Program-made: the position numbers and the translations under genes
DNA from: Porphyromonas pasteri
GTDB lineage: Bacteria; Bacteroidota; Bacteroidia; Bacteroidales; Porphyromonadaceae
Assembly: GCF_014647755.1 (NCBI RefSeq)
Contig: NZ_BMPU01000005.1
Span: 62,001 to 126,000 of the forward strand
DNA: 64,000 nt
Reading direction: 5' to 3'
Part shown: in pieces, positions 35,369 through 43,768 of the stretch
Layout: each line of letters starts with the position of its first letter
Position numbering within the stretch: the first letter of the stretch is position 1
Notes under the pieces: model-generated
The model's input: the letters and a program-made list of their open reading frames with translations, nothing else
The model's database searches: none
What the model was told of the DNA's origin: nothing

Positions 35369-36421
35369 TTAGTTCTTAGGCGCGGGATCAGCGAAGTACG
35401 TGTAGCTGATATTCGCCGTGTAGGTGGTCTTCATCTTAGCGACCCCCTTCTCGACGGTGACCTCCATCTTCGTGGGGAAGCCCTCGGTATTGGTCTGGGT
35501 GTACTTCACCTCGTAGTAGTAGCGGTCGATGAGCTTGAGCAGGGGGAGCTTGTGCTCCTTGTCGGCATCATACTCAGCCTGCGTACGGGGGCCGTGGGTC
35601 TCGCGAAGCTCGCGGACGATGTCGCCCGTATCGCCATAGGTGTAGGTCGAGACGGTAGCGCCATTGGGCTTCTTGAGATCCTGCTTATCTACGCCCACCG
35701 AGGTGTCAAAGGTGTGGATCTCTTCGAAGAGCTTACGTCCGTAGTAGTCTACACGCATACGCGCCTGCTCGTGGTAGAGCGCACCCGTACCGCCGACAGC
35801 CTTAGGGTCGGTGACGAGGGTGAAGGTGCGGGACTCGATGATGGGGTCCATGTAGGTGTAGTTCGTGCGCAGGACGGTCTCCTTGGGATTAGCCCCTCCA
35901 GCAGAATAGTCGTAGACGGTGCGGACGACACGGCTCAGGCGCGAGCCCTCGAGCTCATGCGTCACGTCGGCGACGAGACGCCCTTGGGAGTCATATTCCT
36001 TGTAGTTGCTGACGTAGCTGGCCTGCGGGGAGAAGGGGCGGTAGGTGTACTTCGTCTCGGTGCGCTCCTTCGTGCCAGTGGCGGTGAGCTTCTCGACGAC
36101 CTCGCTGACGCGGTAGCCCTGCTCGTCGTAGGTATTCGTCGTCGTCTCGATGGGCTGCAGACTGCCCCCCGAAGCGGGGATGCCATAGACGACCTTCGTC
36201 AGAAGGCCACCCGTACGGCGGTAGACCTCTTCGGTGCGCTCCTCTTCGGTGCCTGCTGCAGAGAGGCGGGTGATGACGCGCTTCTCTACCTTACCCGTGA
36301 GGGTGGAGAGGGGCTTGATTGATGGGAATTCGGGGGTGTTCTTTCCCTTACCAAGGCAACTGGGCAGCATCAGAAGAGCTGCTGCCGACAGGGCGGTAAG
36401 GCGGCTGATGATTCTATTCAT
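35369..36421 (-). CDS. Exported lipoprotein of unknown function
   Basis: From ATG 36421 the product is 350 residues with lipobox LMLPSC then LGKGKNTPEFPS. The mature part consists of repeated Tyr-containing beta hairpins such as TTTNTYDEQGYRVSEV, TETKYTYRPFSP, NYKEYDSQGRLVADVTH and YYEVKYTQTNTEGFP, reminiscent of RHS/YD-like or DUF4595-type beta repeats. I cannot assign a family with confidence. The C-terminus is SYTYFADPAPKN. Promoter box 36497-36504 supports the start. Confidence 0.75.
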   Translation of the reverse strand: MNRIISRLTALSAAALLMLPSCLGKGKNTPEFPSIKPLSTLTGKVEKRVITRLSAAGTEEERTEEVYRRTGGLLTKVVYGIPASGGSLQPIETTTNTYDEQGYRVSEVVEKLTATGTKERTETKYTYRPFSPQASYVSNYKEYDSQGRLVADVTHELEGSRLSRVVRTVYDYSAGGANPKETVLRTNYTYMDPIIESRTFTLVTDPKAVGGTGALYHEQARMRVDYYGRKLFEEIHTFDTSVGVDKQDLKKPNGATVSTYTYGDTGDIVRELRETHGPRTQAEYDADKEHKLPLLKLIDRYYYEVKYTQTNTEGFPTKMEVTVEKGVAKMKTTYTANISYTYFADPAPKN

Positions 36422-36496
36422 ATCGGTCACATCATTAGATGGGGGTGCGGTGCTCTCGGGAGAGAGGCTGCGCCCCTACATATATAATAGGTACTA

Positions 36497-36504
36497 CAAA
36501 GCTA
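36497..36504 (-). promoter_or_regulatory. -7 promoter box TAGCTTTG for the 36421 lipoprotein gene
   Basis: Minus-strand TAGCTTTG, 75 bases before the ATG. Confidence 0.55.
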
Positions 36505-36623
36505 AGACAAAATGCACATATCGTGCTGTCACGCCCTCTGTGCGCAAAGCTCCCGAGTCACGGCTACTCGATGCAGGCAAAAGCGCCGCCTCACGATATG
36601 CGGGGAGACTTCGCGATAGCGAG

Positions 36624-36658
36624 CGAGGGGATAGCGAGCAGGCTTCGCTATCCCCTCG
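36624..36658. other. Perfect hairpin at the end of the outer-membrane protein remnant
   Basis: Arms CGAGGGGATAGCG and CGCTATCCCCTCG with a short loop. No T tract follows on either strand, so it is not a convincing terminator. Confidence 0.5.
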
Positions 36659-36846
36659 GCTCTATTTAGATGGAGTGTAAGGGCGGTATTCGTATTGAAG
36701 GGGTCGCGGGTGGAGAGCGTAGCACGTAGGTTGCCCATGCGCTTGCTCACCGAAGCATCGACTCACCACTGCCGCTGGATACGATAGGGCTCATAGAGCA
36801 CTCCACTATAATAGGTCACACCGAGGTCGATCGTCCAATATGAGGG
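36659..36846 (-). pseudogene. Remnant of the C-terminal end of an outer-membrane (TonB-receptor-like) beta-barrel protein
   Basis: One minus-strand frame reads SYWTIDLGVTYYSG, VLYEPYRIQRQW, an in-frame TGA, then VDASVSKRMGNLRATLST, RDPFNTNTALTLHLNRAEG. This matches the last strands of Bacteroidota outer-membrane receptors (a YEPYW..DLSVSK..L..RLTLSVSDPFNT-like pattern). Both ends are missing: no start exists upstream and the frame dissolves near 36659. Its first ten codons overlap the last codons of the zinc ATPase in another frame, so the break lies inside that gene's 3' end. Confidence 0.65.
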
Positions 36847-38693
36847 AGCACATTGCTGACACGCATACTCCTTAACGCATTGAGTATGGCAAGTATGGTA
36901 ACACCTACATCGGCAAACACGGCAGCCCACATGTTGACAACGCCCAACGCTCCCAACAGCAACATCAGGAGTTTGATGCCGATGGCGAATACGATATTCT
37001 GTTTCACTATGCTTAACGTCTTGCGCGCTATCATCATCCCTTCGACGATATTCATGGGATTATCATTCATCAATACGATGTCGGCCGCTTCAATAGCGGC
37101 GTCACTACCGACAGCCCCCATGGCAATGCCTATGTCAGCAAGTTTGATGACCGGAGCATCGTTGATGCCGTCGCCGACAAAAGCGATGGGAGACCGAGCA
37201 TGTTCTTTGCGCAGTGCCTCGACAAACCTCACCTTGTCTATCGGCAGCAGTTCGGCATGGAACTCATCTATGCTCACTTTTCCGGCAATATCTTTAGCCA
37301 CATCACTGCGGTCGCCCGTAAGCATGATTGTTTTTCCAACTCCGGAGGCTTTCAGCCTGGCGATGGTCTCGGCGGATTGCGGCTTTAGGTTATCGGAAAC
37401 GACGATATGTCCCATATAAACGCTGTCTACGGCAACATGGACAATGGTACCTATCTTTTTGCTTGACTGGGGAGACACACCAGCACGCGACATAAGTTTT
37501 TCGTTTCCGGCATAAACCTTACGATTGTCGATGATTGCCATGACACCTTCGCCTGCAATGTTCTCATAACCGGTCACTCTTGTTTTGTCCAATGGCAAAT
37601 TGCAGGCATCCCGTATCGATGCCGACAAGGGATGGTCAGAAAAACTTTCCGCCAATGCAGCCAATTCTATAAGCTCATGCTCCGACATCATTTGGGAATA
37701 TACGGCAGTGACCGAGAAATTGCCTTCTGTCAGAGTCCCAGTCTTGTCGAACACGACTGTTTTTATATGCGCCATCATTTCCAGATAGTTGGAGCTTTTT
37801 ACGAGAATGCCCTTTCTTGATGCTCCACCTATTCCGCCAAAGAACGTCAGCGGGACAGACACGACCAGTGCGCAGGGGCAGGAAATCACCAGGAAAATCA
37901 GAGAGCGGTTTAACCAGACAAGCCATTCGCCGCCCACAATCAGCGGCGGAACCAAGGCGAGCAATGCAGCCACAGCCACGACAGCAGGTGTATAATAGCG
38001 TGCGAAACGGGTTATGAACTTTTCACTCTTCGCCTTGCCTGTATCCGCATTTTCTACCAAATCGAGGATTTTCGCAACAGTCGATTCTCCAAATGTCGCC
38101 GACGTACGGATATGCAGAACACCTGTGAGATTCAGGCTTCCGCTGATAACGGTATCGCCTTCGGAAACCTCACGCGGAAGGCTTTCACCTGTCAACGCCG
38201 CCGTGTCGAGAGTCGTACTTCCGGAGATTATCTTTCCGTCCAATGGTATTTTCTCTCCCGGTTTCACTACGATGATACTACCGACCGGGACATCCGATGG
38301 AGACACCCGTGTTAGACTTCCCTCTTTCTCAATATTAGCATAATCCGGACGGATATCCATCAATGCCGCAATCGAAGCCCGGCTTCGTTCCACCGCTATA
38401 TCGGAGAAAAGTTCCCCAATCTGATAGAACATCATCACTGCCACTGCTTCGGGGTATTCTCCGATGACAAATGCTCCGACGGTCGCAATAGTCATAAGGA
38501 AACTCTCGCCCAAAAACTGCCCTTTGCACAAATTACGCAAGGCGGCATAAACGATGTCCGCACCGATTATGACATAGGCGATGGCACATAATCCGATGTG
38601 AATCTCTTCCGGAATAGCCGGAATATATGTCGCCATTAGCAAAACGATGCTCGTAATGATGCGTATCACTTTGATTTTTTGTTCTTTTTCCAT
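36816..38693 (-). CDS. Zinc/cadmium/lead-exporting P1B-type ATPase without N-terminal HMA domain
   Basis: A 625-residue heavy-metal ATPase. CPC in ISCPCALVVSVP (about residue 273), DKTGTLTEG with the phosphorylated Asp (about 314), SFSDHPLSA and GDGINDAPVIKLADIGIAMG are intact; the last helices carry MWAAVFADVGVTILAILNAL, the P1B-2 signature with the conserved metal-binding Asp. It pumps Zn2+, Cd2+ or Pb2+ outward. It lacks the N-terminal HMA domain common in ZntA. Hand counts of two 60-base samples gave 45-48% G+C against 53-62% in neighbours, and codons are less C-ending, suggesting transfer. Its last codons derive from an outer-membrane protein remnant. ATG 38693 is preferred over a TTG at 38699. 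Confidence 0.92.
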   Translation of the reverse strand: MEKEQKIKVIRIITSIVLLMATYIPAIPEEIHIGLCAIAYVIIGADIVYAALRNLCKGQFLGESFLMTIATVGAFVIGEYPEAVAVMMFYQIGELFSDIAVERSRASIAALMDIRPDYANIEKEGSLTRVSPSDVPVGSIIVVKPGEKIPLDGKIISGSTTLDTAALTGESLPREVSEGDTVISGSLNLTGVLHIRTSATFGESTVAKILDLVENADTGKAKSEKFITRFARYYTPAVVAVAALLALVPPLIVGGEWLVWLNRSLIFLVISCPCALVVSVPLTFFGGIGGASRKGILVKSSNYLEMMAHIKTVVFDKTGTLTEGNFSVTAVYSQMMSEHELIELAALAESFSDHPLSASIRDACNLPLDKTRVTGYENIAGEGVMAIIDNRKVYAGNEKLMSRAGVSPQSSKKIGTIVHVAVDSVYMGHIVVSDNLKPQSAETIARLKASGVGKTIMLTGDRSDVAKDIAGKVSIDEFHAELLPIDKVRFVEALRKEHARSPIAFVGDGINDAPVIKLADIGIAMGAVGSDAAIEAADIVLMNDNPMNIVEGMMIARKTLSIVKQNIVFAIGIKLLMLLLGALGVVNMWAAVFADVGVTILAILNALRSMRVSNVLPHIGRSTSV

Positions 38694-38714
38694 AACCAAT
38701 CATTTAATCCGCTG

Positions 38715-38722
38715 CAAAAGTA
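38715..38722 (-). promoter_or_regulatory. -7 promoter box TACTTTTG for the zinc ATPase gene
   Basis: Minus-strand TACTTTTG with a TTG 18 bases upstream, 22 bases before ATG 38693. Confidence 0.65.
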
Positions 38723-38770
38723 CGGAATAAAAACTGCTACCAAGTTGCAAAGTCAGTCGTGTCGCTTATT

Positions 38771-38960
38771 TCAGCAATCAGGGCAAAGACCTTCTAATAA
38801 TAATCGGCACTATACAACTCAATTCCTTTCGGATAATGCACCATCGGAATATAGGTATGGTCGAGACAGTATGTTTTATGGCAACTCTAACAGTAGAAAT
38901 GATAATGTATTTTCCACTACGAAGCGCAACACTTTGGTTGCAAATTCAGGTAGAAAACCT
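38771..38960 (-). pseudogene. Degraded Fur-family metal regulator
   Basis: On the minus strand the frame reads HYHFYC, a TAG, SCHKTYCLDHTYIP, MVHYPKGIELYSADYY and a second TAG; a one-base shift there gives LEGLCPDC followed by TGA. This is the C-terminal zinc-binding half of Bacteroidota Fur-like proteins (HxHFYCxxCxxTYCL ... GxCPxC). Further upstream only weak traces in other frames remain, and no DNA-binding domain is recognisable. It lies directly before the zinc ATPase on the same strand, where a metal-responsive repressor would be expected. Confidence 0.7.
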
Positions 38961-39117
38961 CGTGTGGAGTGTGGGCAGCGTGTGGATTTAGTTGATAGAG
39001 AGGACGCGTCCTCCCGCGTGAAGAGCTTACGCTATGTAAAGGAACGGATAATCTACCATATACAATAAGACCCTCGCAAGAGTCTGTGCGACAGCCCTCT
39101 ACAAGGTCAGTTTTTCG

Positions 39118-39218
39118 ACCAGTACTGGTCGGTAAAGTGACCAGTACTACTTCACGTCGCGACCAGTACTGCTTACCAGGGATGACCAGTACTGGTCCGA
39201 TCGCTGACCAGTACTGGT
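39118..39218. repeat. 22-bp-periodic palindrome array, five units of the AGTACT type
   Basis: Cores start at 39118, 39140, 39162, 39185 and 39207 (steps of 22, 22, 23, 22). Three are the perfect palindrome ACCAGTACTGGT; the others are ACCAGTACTACT and ACCAGTACTGCT. Spacers are unrelated to each other. Confidence 0.9.
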
Positions 39219-39422
39219 CGCATTTGCCCCCCTGCGGCACACAGCGAAGAGATAGCCCCTAAGAAGGCGCCTTTAATTCGGAGCAATCCCCCTTACTACA
39301 ACGACTAATCCCCCCAAGCCGAGAGGGCTCAGTCTCCCCCCCTCACGGAGGAGGGAGAAATGCCCCACCGTACCTCTTCGAGAGGGCATCTCGTGGGCGA
39401 GCCACCGCACCCTAATAAGCGA
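39219..39422. other. Spacer between two palindrome arrays without recognisable gene
   Basis: No frame with family resemblance is visible. It contains CCCTCACGGAGGAGGG, a small inverted repeat that recurs near the end of the neighbouring array as CCCCTCACGGAGGAAGGG. Confidence 0.5.
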
Positions 39423-39686
39423 ACCACTATTGGTCTGTGCTCGGACGACTATTGGTATGGGGGTCAAACCACTATTGGTTTCGGGTGCAAACCACTATTA
39501 GTTTGCATACGAAACCAATAGTGCTTCGAGAGCAAACAACTACTGCTTCACCTCTACCCGCCCTATTGCTTCACCCTCGAGAGCAACCTATATTGGTCGA
39601 CGGGCTGACCTATATAGGTTCGCGTCGTGACCAATATAGGTACATACCATCGACCTATATAGGTCAGCCCGCCGACCAATATAGGT
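39423..39686. repeat. Long mixed 22/23-bp palindrome array, about twelve units, with terminal hairpin
   Basis: Cores start at 39423, 39445, 39468, 39491, 39514, 39536, 39559 (decayed), 39586, 39608, 39630, 39653 and 39675. The first part is the ACCACTATTGGT type, the last five are the ACCTATATTGGT type. In the last part the spacers CGACGGGCTG and CAGCCCGCCG are complementary at 9 of 10 positions, so 39586-39619 pairs with 39653-39686 in a 34-bp stem. It ends about 200 bases before the gcvT promoter. Confidence 0.9.
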
Positions 39687-39885
39687 TCACACCACCCCCT
39701 CACGGAGGAAGGGCAAACGGCCTTATACGACACGGCAGTTTGCCCTCCGCAAGAGACACAAAGAGACCACCTGCAGAGGGCACGACAGACAGCGCTTCGA
39801 CACCCACCGAAGTGGGCTGAAAGGGGCTTCTTTTCTATAATATTTTAGGATGTCAAGCTATATAGGTTAGTTCCGTAGAACTCCT

Positions 39886-39893
39886 TACCTTTG
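39886..39893 (+). promoter_or_regulatory. -7 promoter box TACCTTTG for gcvT
   Basis: TAnnTTTG match, 42 bases before ATG 39935. A GTG in frame at 39896 would lie at or before the transcript start, which is why the ATG is chosen. Confidence 0.65.
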
Positions 39894-39934
39894 ATGTGCA
39901 AGTACAGCTCACAAACTACATTAAAGCAACCAAC

Positions 39935-41029
39935 ATGAAGACAACTCCATTCACCGAGATCCACAAGGCCTTAGGTGCCAAGATGCATGAGTTCGCAGGC
40001 TATGATATGCCCATCGAGTATCCTACGGGGATCATCGAGGAGCACATGACCGTCGTCAAGGGTGTCGGCGTATTCGACGTCTCACACATGGGGGAATTCT
40101 GGGTCAAGGGCCCCAATGCCCTCCAGTTCATCCAAGATATCACCACCAACGACGCCTCTAAGCTCAAGGTCGGAGACATCCAGTACACCTGCTTCCCCAA
40201 CGAACAGGGGGGTATCGTCGACGACCTCCTCGTCTACCACTACGAAGATGAGAAGTACCTCCTCGTCGTCAATGCCGCTAATATCGAGAAGGACTGGGCT
40301 TGGTGTCAGTCGCACAACGCCGCTGGCGCTATCCTCGAGAACAGCTGCGACAACGTCGGTCAGCTCGCCATCCAGGGCCCTCTGGCACAGCAGGTCCTGC
40401 AGCGCCTGACGGATGTAGACCTCTCTACCATCCCCTACTACACCTTCAAGGTCGGCACCTTCGCGGGCTGCCCTGAGGTCATCCTCTCCAACACGGGCTA
40501 CACCGGTGCTGGTGGCTTCGAGATCTACTTCTATCCCCAGTATGGTGAGAAGATCTGGAACGCTATCTTCGAAGCAGGTAAGCCCGAAGGCATCCGCCCC
40601 ATCGGCCTCGGCGCTCGCGACACGCTCCGTCTCGAAGTCGGCTTCTGCCTCTACGGCAACGATATCTGCGACACCACCTCTCCCCTCGAAGCTGGTCTCG
40701 GCTGGATCACGAAGCTCATCCCCGAGAAGAACTTCCCCAGCAAGGCATTCTTCGAGCAGCAGAAGGCCGAGGGTATCAAGCGCAAGCTCGTCGCCTTCAA
40801 GCTCTCTGACAAGGGCGTACCCCGCTCACACTATGAGATCGCTGACGCAGACGGCAACATCATCGGCGAAGTAACCTCCGGCACCATGTCCCCCACCCTC
40901 AAGACGGGTATCGGTATGGGCTATGTGAAGAAGGAATTCTCCGCTATCGGCACGCCTATCTACATCGTAGTACGTGGCCGTAAGCTCGCTGCCGAAGTCG
41001 TCAAGCCCCCCATGCGCCTCGTCGACTAA
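39935..41029 (+). CDS. gcvT: Glycine cleavage system aminomethyltransferase (T protein)
   Basis: A 364-residue T protein, which transfers the methylene group of the aminomethyl-lipoyl-H protein to tetrahydrofolate and releases ammonia. [20 protein letters not shown] and [17 protein letters not shown] are the N-terminal folate-site strands; [15 protein letters not shown] carries the catalytic Asp region, and [18 protein letters not shown] and [18 protein letters not shown] the C-terminal folds. The H and P proteins are not in this window. It is monocistronic and strongly C-biased in codon use, suggesting high expression. Confidence 0.96.
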   Translation: MKTTPFTEIHKALGAKMHEFAGYDMPIEYPTGIIEEHMTVVKGVGVFDVSHMGEFWVKGPNALQFIQDITTNDASKLKVGDIQYTCFPNEQGGIVDDLLVYHYEDEKYLLVVNAANIEKDWAWCQSHNAAGAILENSCDNVGQLAIQGPLAQQVLQRLTDVDLSTIPYYTFKVGTFAGCPEVILSNTGYTGAGGFEIYFYPQYGEKIWNAIFEAGKPEGIRPIGLGARDTLRLEVGFCLYGNDICDTTSPLEAGLGWITKLIPEKNFPSKAFFEQQKAEGIKRKLVAFKLSDKGVPRSHYEIADADGNIIGEVTSGTMSPTLKTGIGMGYVKKEFSAIGTPIYIVVRGRKLAAEVVKPPMRLVD

Positions 41030-41073
41030 GCTTGCCCTTCTCTTAGCCTGCACGGGATGCGGGCTACACGAAA

Positions 41074-41129
41074 AAGCCCCAGACGGCTCATCGCACCTCC
41101 GAGCGAGGTGGGAGAGCCGTCTGGGGCTT
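41074..41129. terminator. Bidirectional terminator between gcvT and the 65-aa membrane protein gene
   Basis: Arms AAGCCCCAGACGGCTC and GAGCCGTCTGGGGCTT, perfect over 16 bp, with T-rich sequence on both exit sides. Confidence 0.88.
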
Positions 41130-41154
41130 GTCTTTTGTCTGTAGGGGCTATCCC

Positions 41155-41352
41155 TTAGTGCTTGGGCTTCTCGCTCCGCCCGTCGGCATTCTTCTGCACG
41201 AAGTAGAGGATGCCGAGGAGGTTGATGACGCCGAGGCCTGCTGCCATACCGACGATCATACGCTGTGCCTCATTAAGGAAGAAGAGCGAGACGACCGCTG
41301 CGACGATGACGAGGATGATAAGCCCGATGATAATCTTCTTGATCAGCTGCAT
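41155..41352 (-). CDS. Small two-helix membrane protein
   Basis: From ATG 41352 the product is 65 residues: MQLIKKIIIGLIILVIVAAV as first membrane helix, FLNEAQ as loop, GMAAGLGVINLLGILYFVQ as second helix, and a basic tail NADGRSEKPKH. Homologues are probably uncharacterised. The promoter box at 41379-41386 excludes the longer start at 41451. Confidence 0.7.
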   Translation of the reverse strand: MQLIKKIIIGLIILVIVAAVVSLFFLNEAQRMIVGMAAGLGVINLLGILYFVQKNADGRSEKPKH

Positions 41353-41378
41353 AGTGTGTCTATTAATTGTTGCACGGG

Positions 41379-41386
41379 CAAAGCTA
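41379..41386 (-). promoter_or_regulatory. -7 promoter box TAGCTTTG for the small membrane protein
   Basis: Minus-strand TAGCTTTG, 26 bases before ATG 41352. Confidence 0.6.
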
Positions 41387-41500
41387 CGACAATTCTCCCG
41401 CACTGCCGCCCTTGCCCCGCGATAAAAAGGCTTCGCCCCCCGCTCACCCAAAGAGGCGAGCGGAGGGCGAAGTATCGAGAATTAAAAGAAGCGTCTACGA

Positions 41501-42076
41501 TTAGTAGCGGCTGGCTACGACGTCCCAGTCGACGATCGCCCAGAGATCCTTGACGTGGTCAGCACGACGATTCTGGTAGCTCAGGTAGTAAGCGTGCTCC
41601 CATACGTCGACACCGAAGAGGGGACGGAGGCCCTGGACGACAGGGTTGCTACCGTTAGGCTCCTTCGTGATGACGAGTTCGCCGTCAGCCTTAGCAGCGA
41701 GCCAAGCCCAGCCCGAGCCGAAGAGCGTGGTGCAAGCCGTGAGGAATTCCTGCTGGAAAGCCTCGAAGCTACCCCACTTAGCTACGATAGCGTCGAGGAG
41801 CTTACCCGTAGGCTGGCCACCCTTGTTGGGGCCGAACTGCGTGAAGTAGAGGTTGTGATTCAGGAGCTGACCTGCGTTGTTGAAGATAGCGCCTTCACTC
41901 TTGCGAACGAGTTCTTCAAGAGGGAGCTCAGCATATTCCGTGCCTTCGATGAGGCTGTTCAGCGTATTGACATAGCCAGCGAGGTGCTTACCGTGATGGA
42001 AAGAGAGGGTCTCAGCGCTGATAGCAGGCTCGAGGGCATTGGGAGCGTAAGGGAGTTGGATGAGTTCGTACTTCAT
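41501..42076 (-). CDS. sod: Superoxide dismutase (Fe/Mn family)
   Basis: A 191-residue Fe/Mn superoxide dismutase converting superoxide to oxygen and peroxide. Metal ligands are in FHHGKHLAGYVN (His26/27 region), NHNLYFTQF, and the DVWEHAYY block. SAETLSFHHGKH and FGSGWAWLA are family motifs. Related enzymes of P. gingivalis are cambialistic (active with Fe or Mn), and whether this one is cannot be read from sequence alone. It is a single gene; no clear TAnnTTTG box is seen upstream. Confidence 0.96.
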   Translation of the reverse strand: MKYELIQLPYAPNALEPAISAETLSFHHGKHLAGYVNTLNSLIEGTEYAELPLEELVRKSEGAIFNNAGQLLNHNLYFTQFGPNKGGQPTGKLLDAIVAKWGSFEAFQQEFLTACTTLFGSGWAWLAAKADGELVITKEPNGSNPVVQGLRPLFGVDVWEHAYYLSYQNRRADHVKDLWAIVDWDVVASRY

Positions 42077-42166
42077 CTGTGCAATTGTTTATTGGGTGTG
42101 ATTAAATCGGACAAATGAGGGAGGGCATTCGCCCTGTCCTATACTGAACTAACCCAATTAAGTCCA

Positions 42167-42622
42167 TTATTGTTTGCTCCGGGCCAGCGCACTATTGTAG
42201 TAGCGGGGGTCGCCCGTCACCTCTTTGCCCACCCAGGGCGGTAGGTCGAAGGTCTCATCCTCGCTCTTCAGCTCCAGCTCCGCCAGACAGAATCCCTCGA
42301 GATGACCTGCGAAGAGGTCGACCTCCCACGTATGCCCGTGGTAGGGGACGAGGTAGCGCGTCTTCTTCAGACGGTGCCCTCCGCACAGCTCGAGAAGTGC
42401 CTCGGCATCCGCCAGAGGTATCTCATATTCGTACTCATCACGCACCAGCCCCTTGGCATCGGAGGGCGTCTTCAGCGTGAGGAAGCCCTGATCGCCACGG
42501 CGACGCACGCGCACCGTGGGGCATGTCGAGTGGAGGTAGCCCTGATCAATATGCAGAGCATCGGTAGCCTCGGCGAGGAAAGCCAGCGAGGTCACGAGGA
42601 ACTTACGTTCGATCTCTTTCAT
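42167..42622 (-). CDS. CYTH-domain protein
   Basis: A 151-residue CYTH-fold protein starting with the diagnostic EIERKFLV at residues 3-10. TVRVRRRGDQGFLTLK, RDEYEYEIPLADAEALL, KKTRYLVPYHGHTWEVDLF and AELELKSEDETFDLPPW place the charged residues around the triphosphate-binding tunnel. Bacterial CYTH proteins are mostly inorganic triphosphatases, less often adenylate cyclases. It follows the Smr protein gene by 9 bases, so they form an operon. Confidence 0.93.
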   Translation of the reverse strand: MKEIERKFLVTSLAFLAEATDALHIDQGYLHSTCPTVRVRRRGDQGFLTLKTPSDAKGLVRDEYEYEIPLADAEALLELCGGHRLKKTRYLVPYHGHTWEVDLFAGHLEGFCLAELELKSEDETFDLPPWVGKEVTGDPRYYNSALARSKQ

Positions 42623-42631
42623 AGCCGCCTC

Positions 42632-43735
42632 TTAGCCGATAGTCACTTGCGTAGCGCCGTAGCCGTACTCCTGGAAGGACGCATCCTGGAAGCGGCACGT
42701 GGGGTACTTGCGTCGTAGCTCACGCTCGATAGAGGCTCTGAGGACACCATCCCCCTTCCCATGGATGAAGACGATCTTACGGCCCCGCTCCCGTATATGC
42801 TCCTGCATCGTGCGGTGGAAGTAGTCACGCTGATAGTCATGGATATCTGCGCTCGACATACCTGCCGTCGTCTCGAGGATCTCCGAAGCATGGAGGTCGA
42901 CGACGAGGGGCTCATCACGGCGAGGGGCAGAGGGCGCAGCCTTTTGAGCAGGCTTCTTGTCCTCCTTCTTCGTCTGCAGGGCAGAGACCAAAGCAGATGC
43001 GTCCACCTCGGGCTGGGCCTGCTCCGCGCCACGCTCTACGATGGTGAGCATCAGCGCGTCGTCGGTGAAGTAGTCGTTGGGACGGAAGGAATGGAGCTTG
43101 AAGAACTTCGTCACGTCGAGCTTGAGGCGCACCGAGAGCGGGTTCTGTAGCTTCGTGATCCCCCCATCGTGGAAGGGAAGTAGCTGTACGGCGAGCTGCT
43201 CAAGGTCATTGAGATCAGCCGGGGCGAACTCCTCTAAGAAGGCATCGCCGTGAGGCTCGATCGTACCCGTAGAGCGCACCTTATAGCCCGTACCGACGGC
43301 ACTCAGATAGACGTAGTAGAGGGTGAAGCCGCTGTAGTTGACGAGGTAGGCTTCGTAGTTCGTCAGCCCGAGCTTAGCGCGATCTTGCGGGAGGAAAGCC
43401 AGCTGTACGGTCAGCTCATCCTCACCAGCACGTAGGGGACGAGCAGGGCGAGGTGCAGGAGCTGCGGGACGACGCACCTCGCTGGGAGCGGGAGCAGCAG
43501 GCTCCGTACGCCCCTGACGGAGCTTCTCCTGAATGATCTTCGGAGGGCGAATCTCAGGGATGAAGGTGTCGCCCGCTTCGACGACGACGCAGTCCTTGAG
43601 CGGAGTGGGGATCTCGAAGCCATCGGCATCTTCGACCCAAGCCGTATCAGCGGTGATGCGAGCCACACGCCCGCCCCCGACCGTATTGAGGAAGCGCACT
43701 TGGCTCCCTACCTGTACATTGTTAGGGTTATGCAT
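42632..43735 (-). CDS. DUF2027 and Smr-domain protein
   Basis: A 367-residue protein with an N-terminal beta domain (VGSQVRFLNTVGGGRVARIT), a proline/alanine linker, a middle DUF2027-like domain (ELTVQLAFLPQDRAKLGLTN) and a C-terminal Smr domain: PLVVDLHASEIL and IVFIHGKGDGVLRASIEREL. Smr domains nick or bind branched or structured nucleic acids, or act as endoribonucleases on collided ribosomes. The architecture is the standard Bacteroidota one. It is upstream of the CYTH gene in one operon. Confidence 0.92.
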   Translation of the reverse strand: MHNPNNVQVGSQVRFLNTVGGGRVARITADTAWVEDADGFEIPTPLKDCVVVEAGDTFIPEIRPPKIIQEKLRQGRTEPAAPAPSEVRRPAAPAPRPARPLRAGEDELTVQLAFLPQDRAKLGLTNYEAYLVNYSGFTLYYVYLSAVGTGYKVRSTGTIEPHGDAFLEEFAPADLNDLEQLAVQLLPFHDGGITKLQNPLSVRLKLDVTKFFKLHSFRPNDYFTDDALMLTIVERGAEQAQPEVDASALVSALQTKKEDKKPAQKAAPSAPRRDEPLVVDLHASEILETTAGMSSADIHDYQRDYFHRTMQEHIRERGRKIVFIHGKGDGVLRASIERELRRKYPTCRFQDASFQEYGYGATQVTIG

Positions 43736-43768
43736 AGTGGAGAGGAATAGTAGAAATGACAGAGCGCC

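Noticed and set aside
34952-36322. 456-codon plus-strand frame opposite trmD and the lipoprotein gene
   Set aside because: Spans two real minus-strand genes; no motif; shadow.
38679-39068. 129-codon plus-strand frame beside the zinc ATPase
   Set aside because: It lies antisense to the Fur remnant and the promoter; composition and residues look random.
39896-39934. GTG start of gcvT 13 codons upstream of the ATG
   Set aside because: It would lie at the transcript start predicted from the TACCTTTG box and adds residues not found in T proteins.
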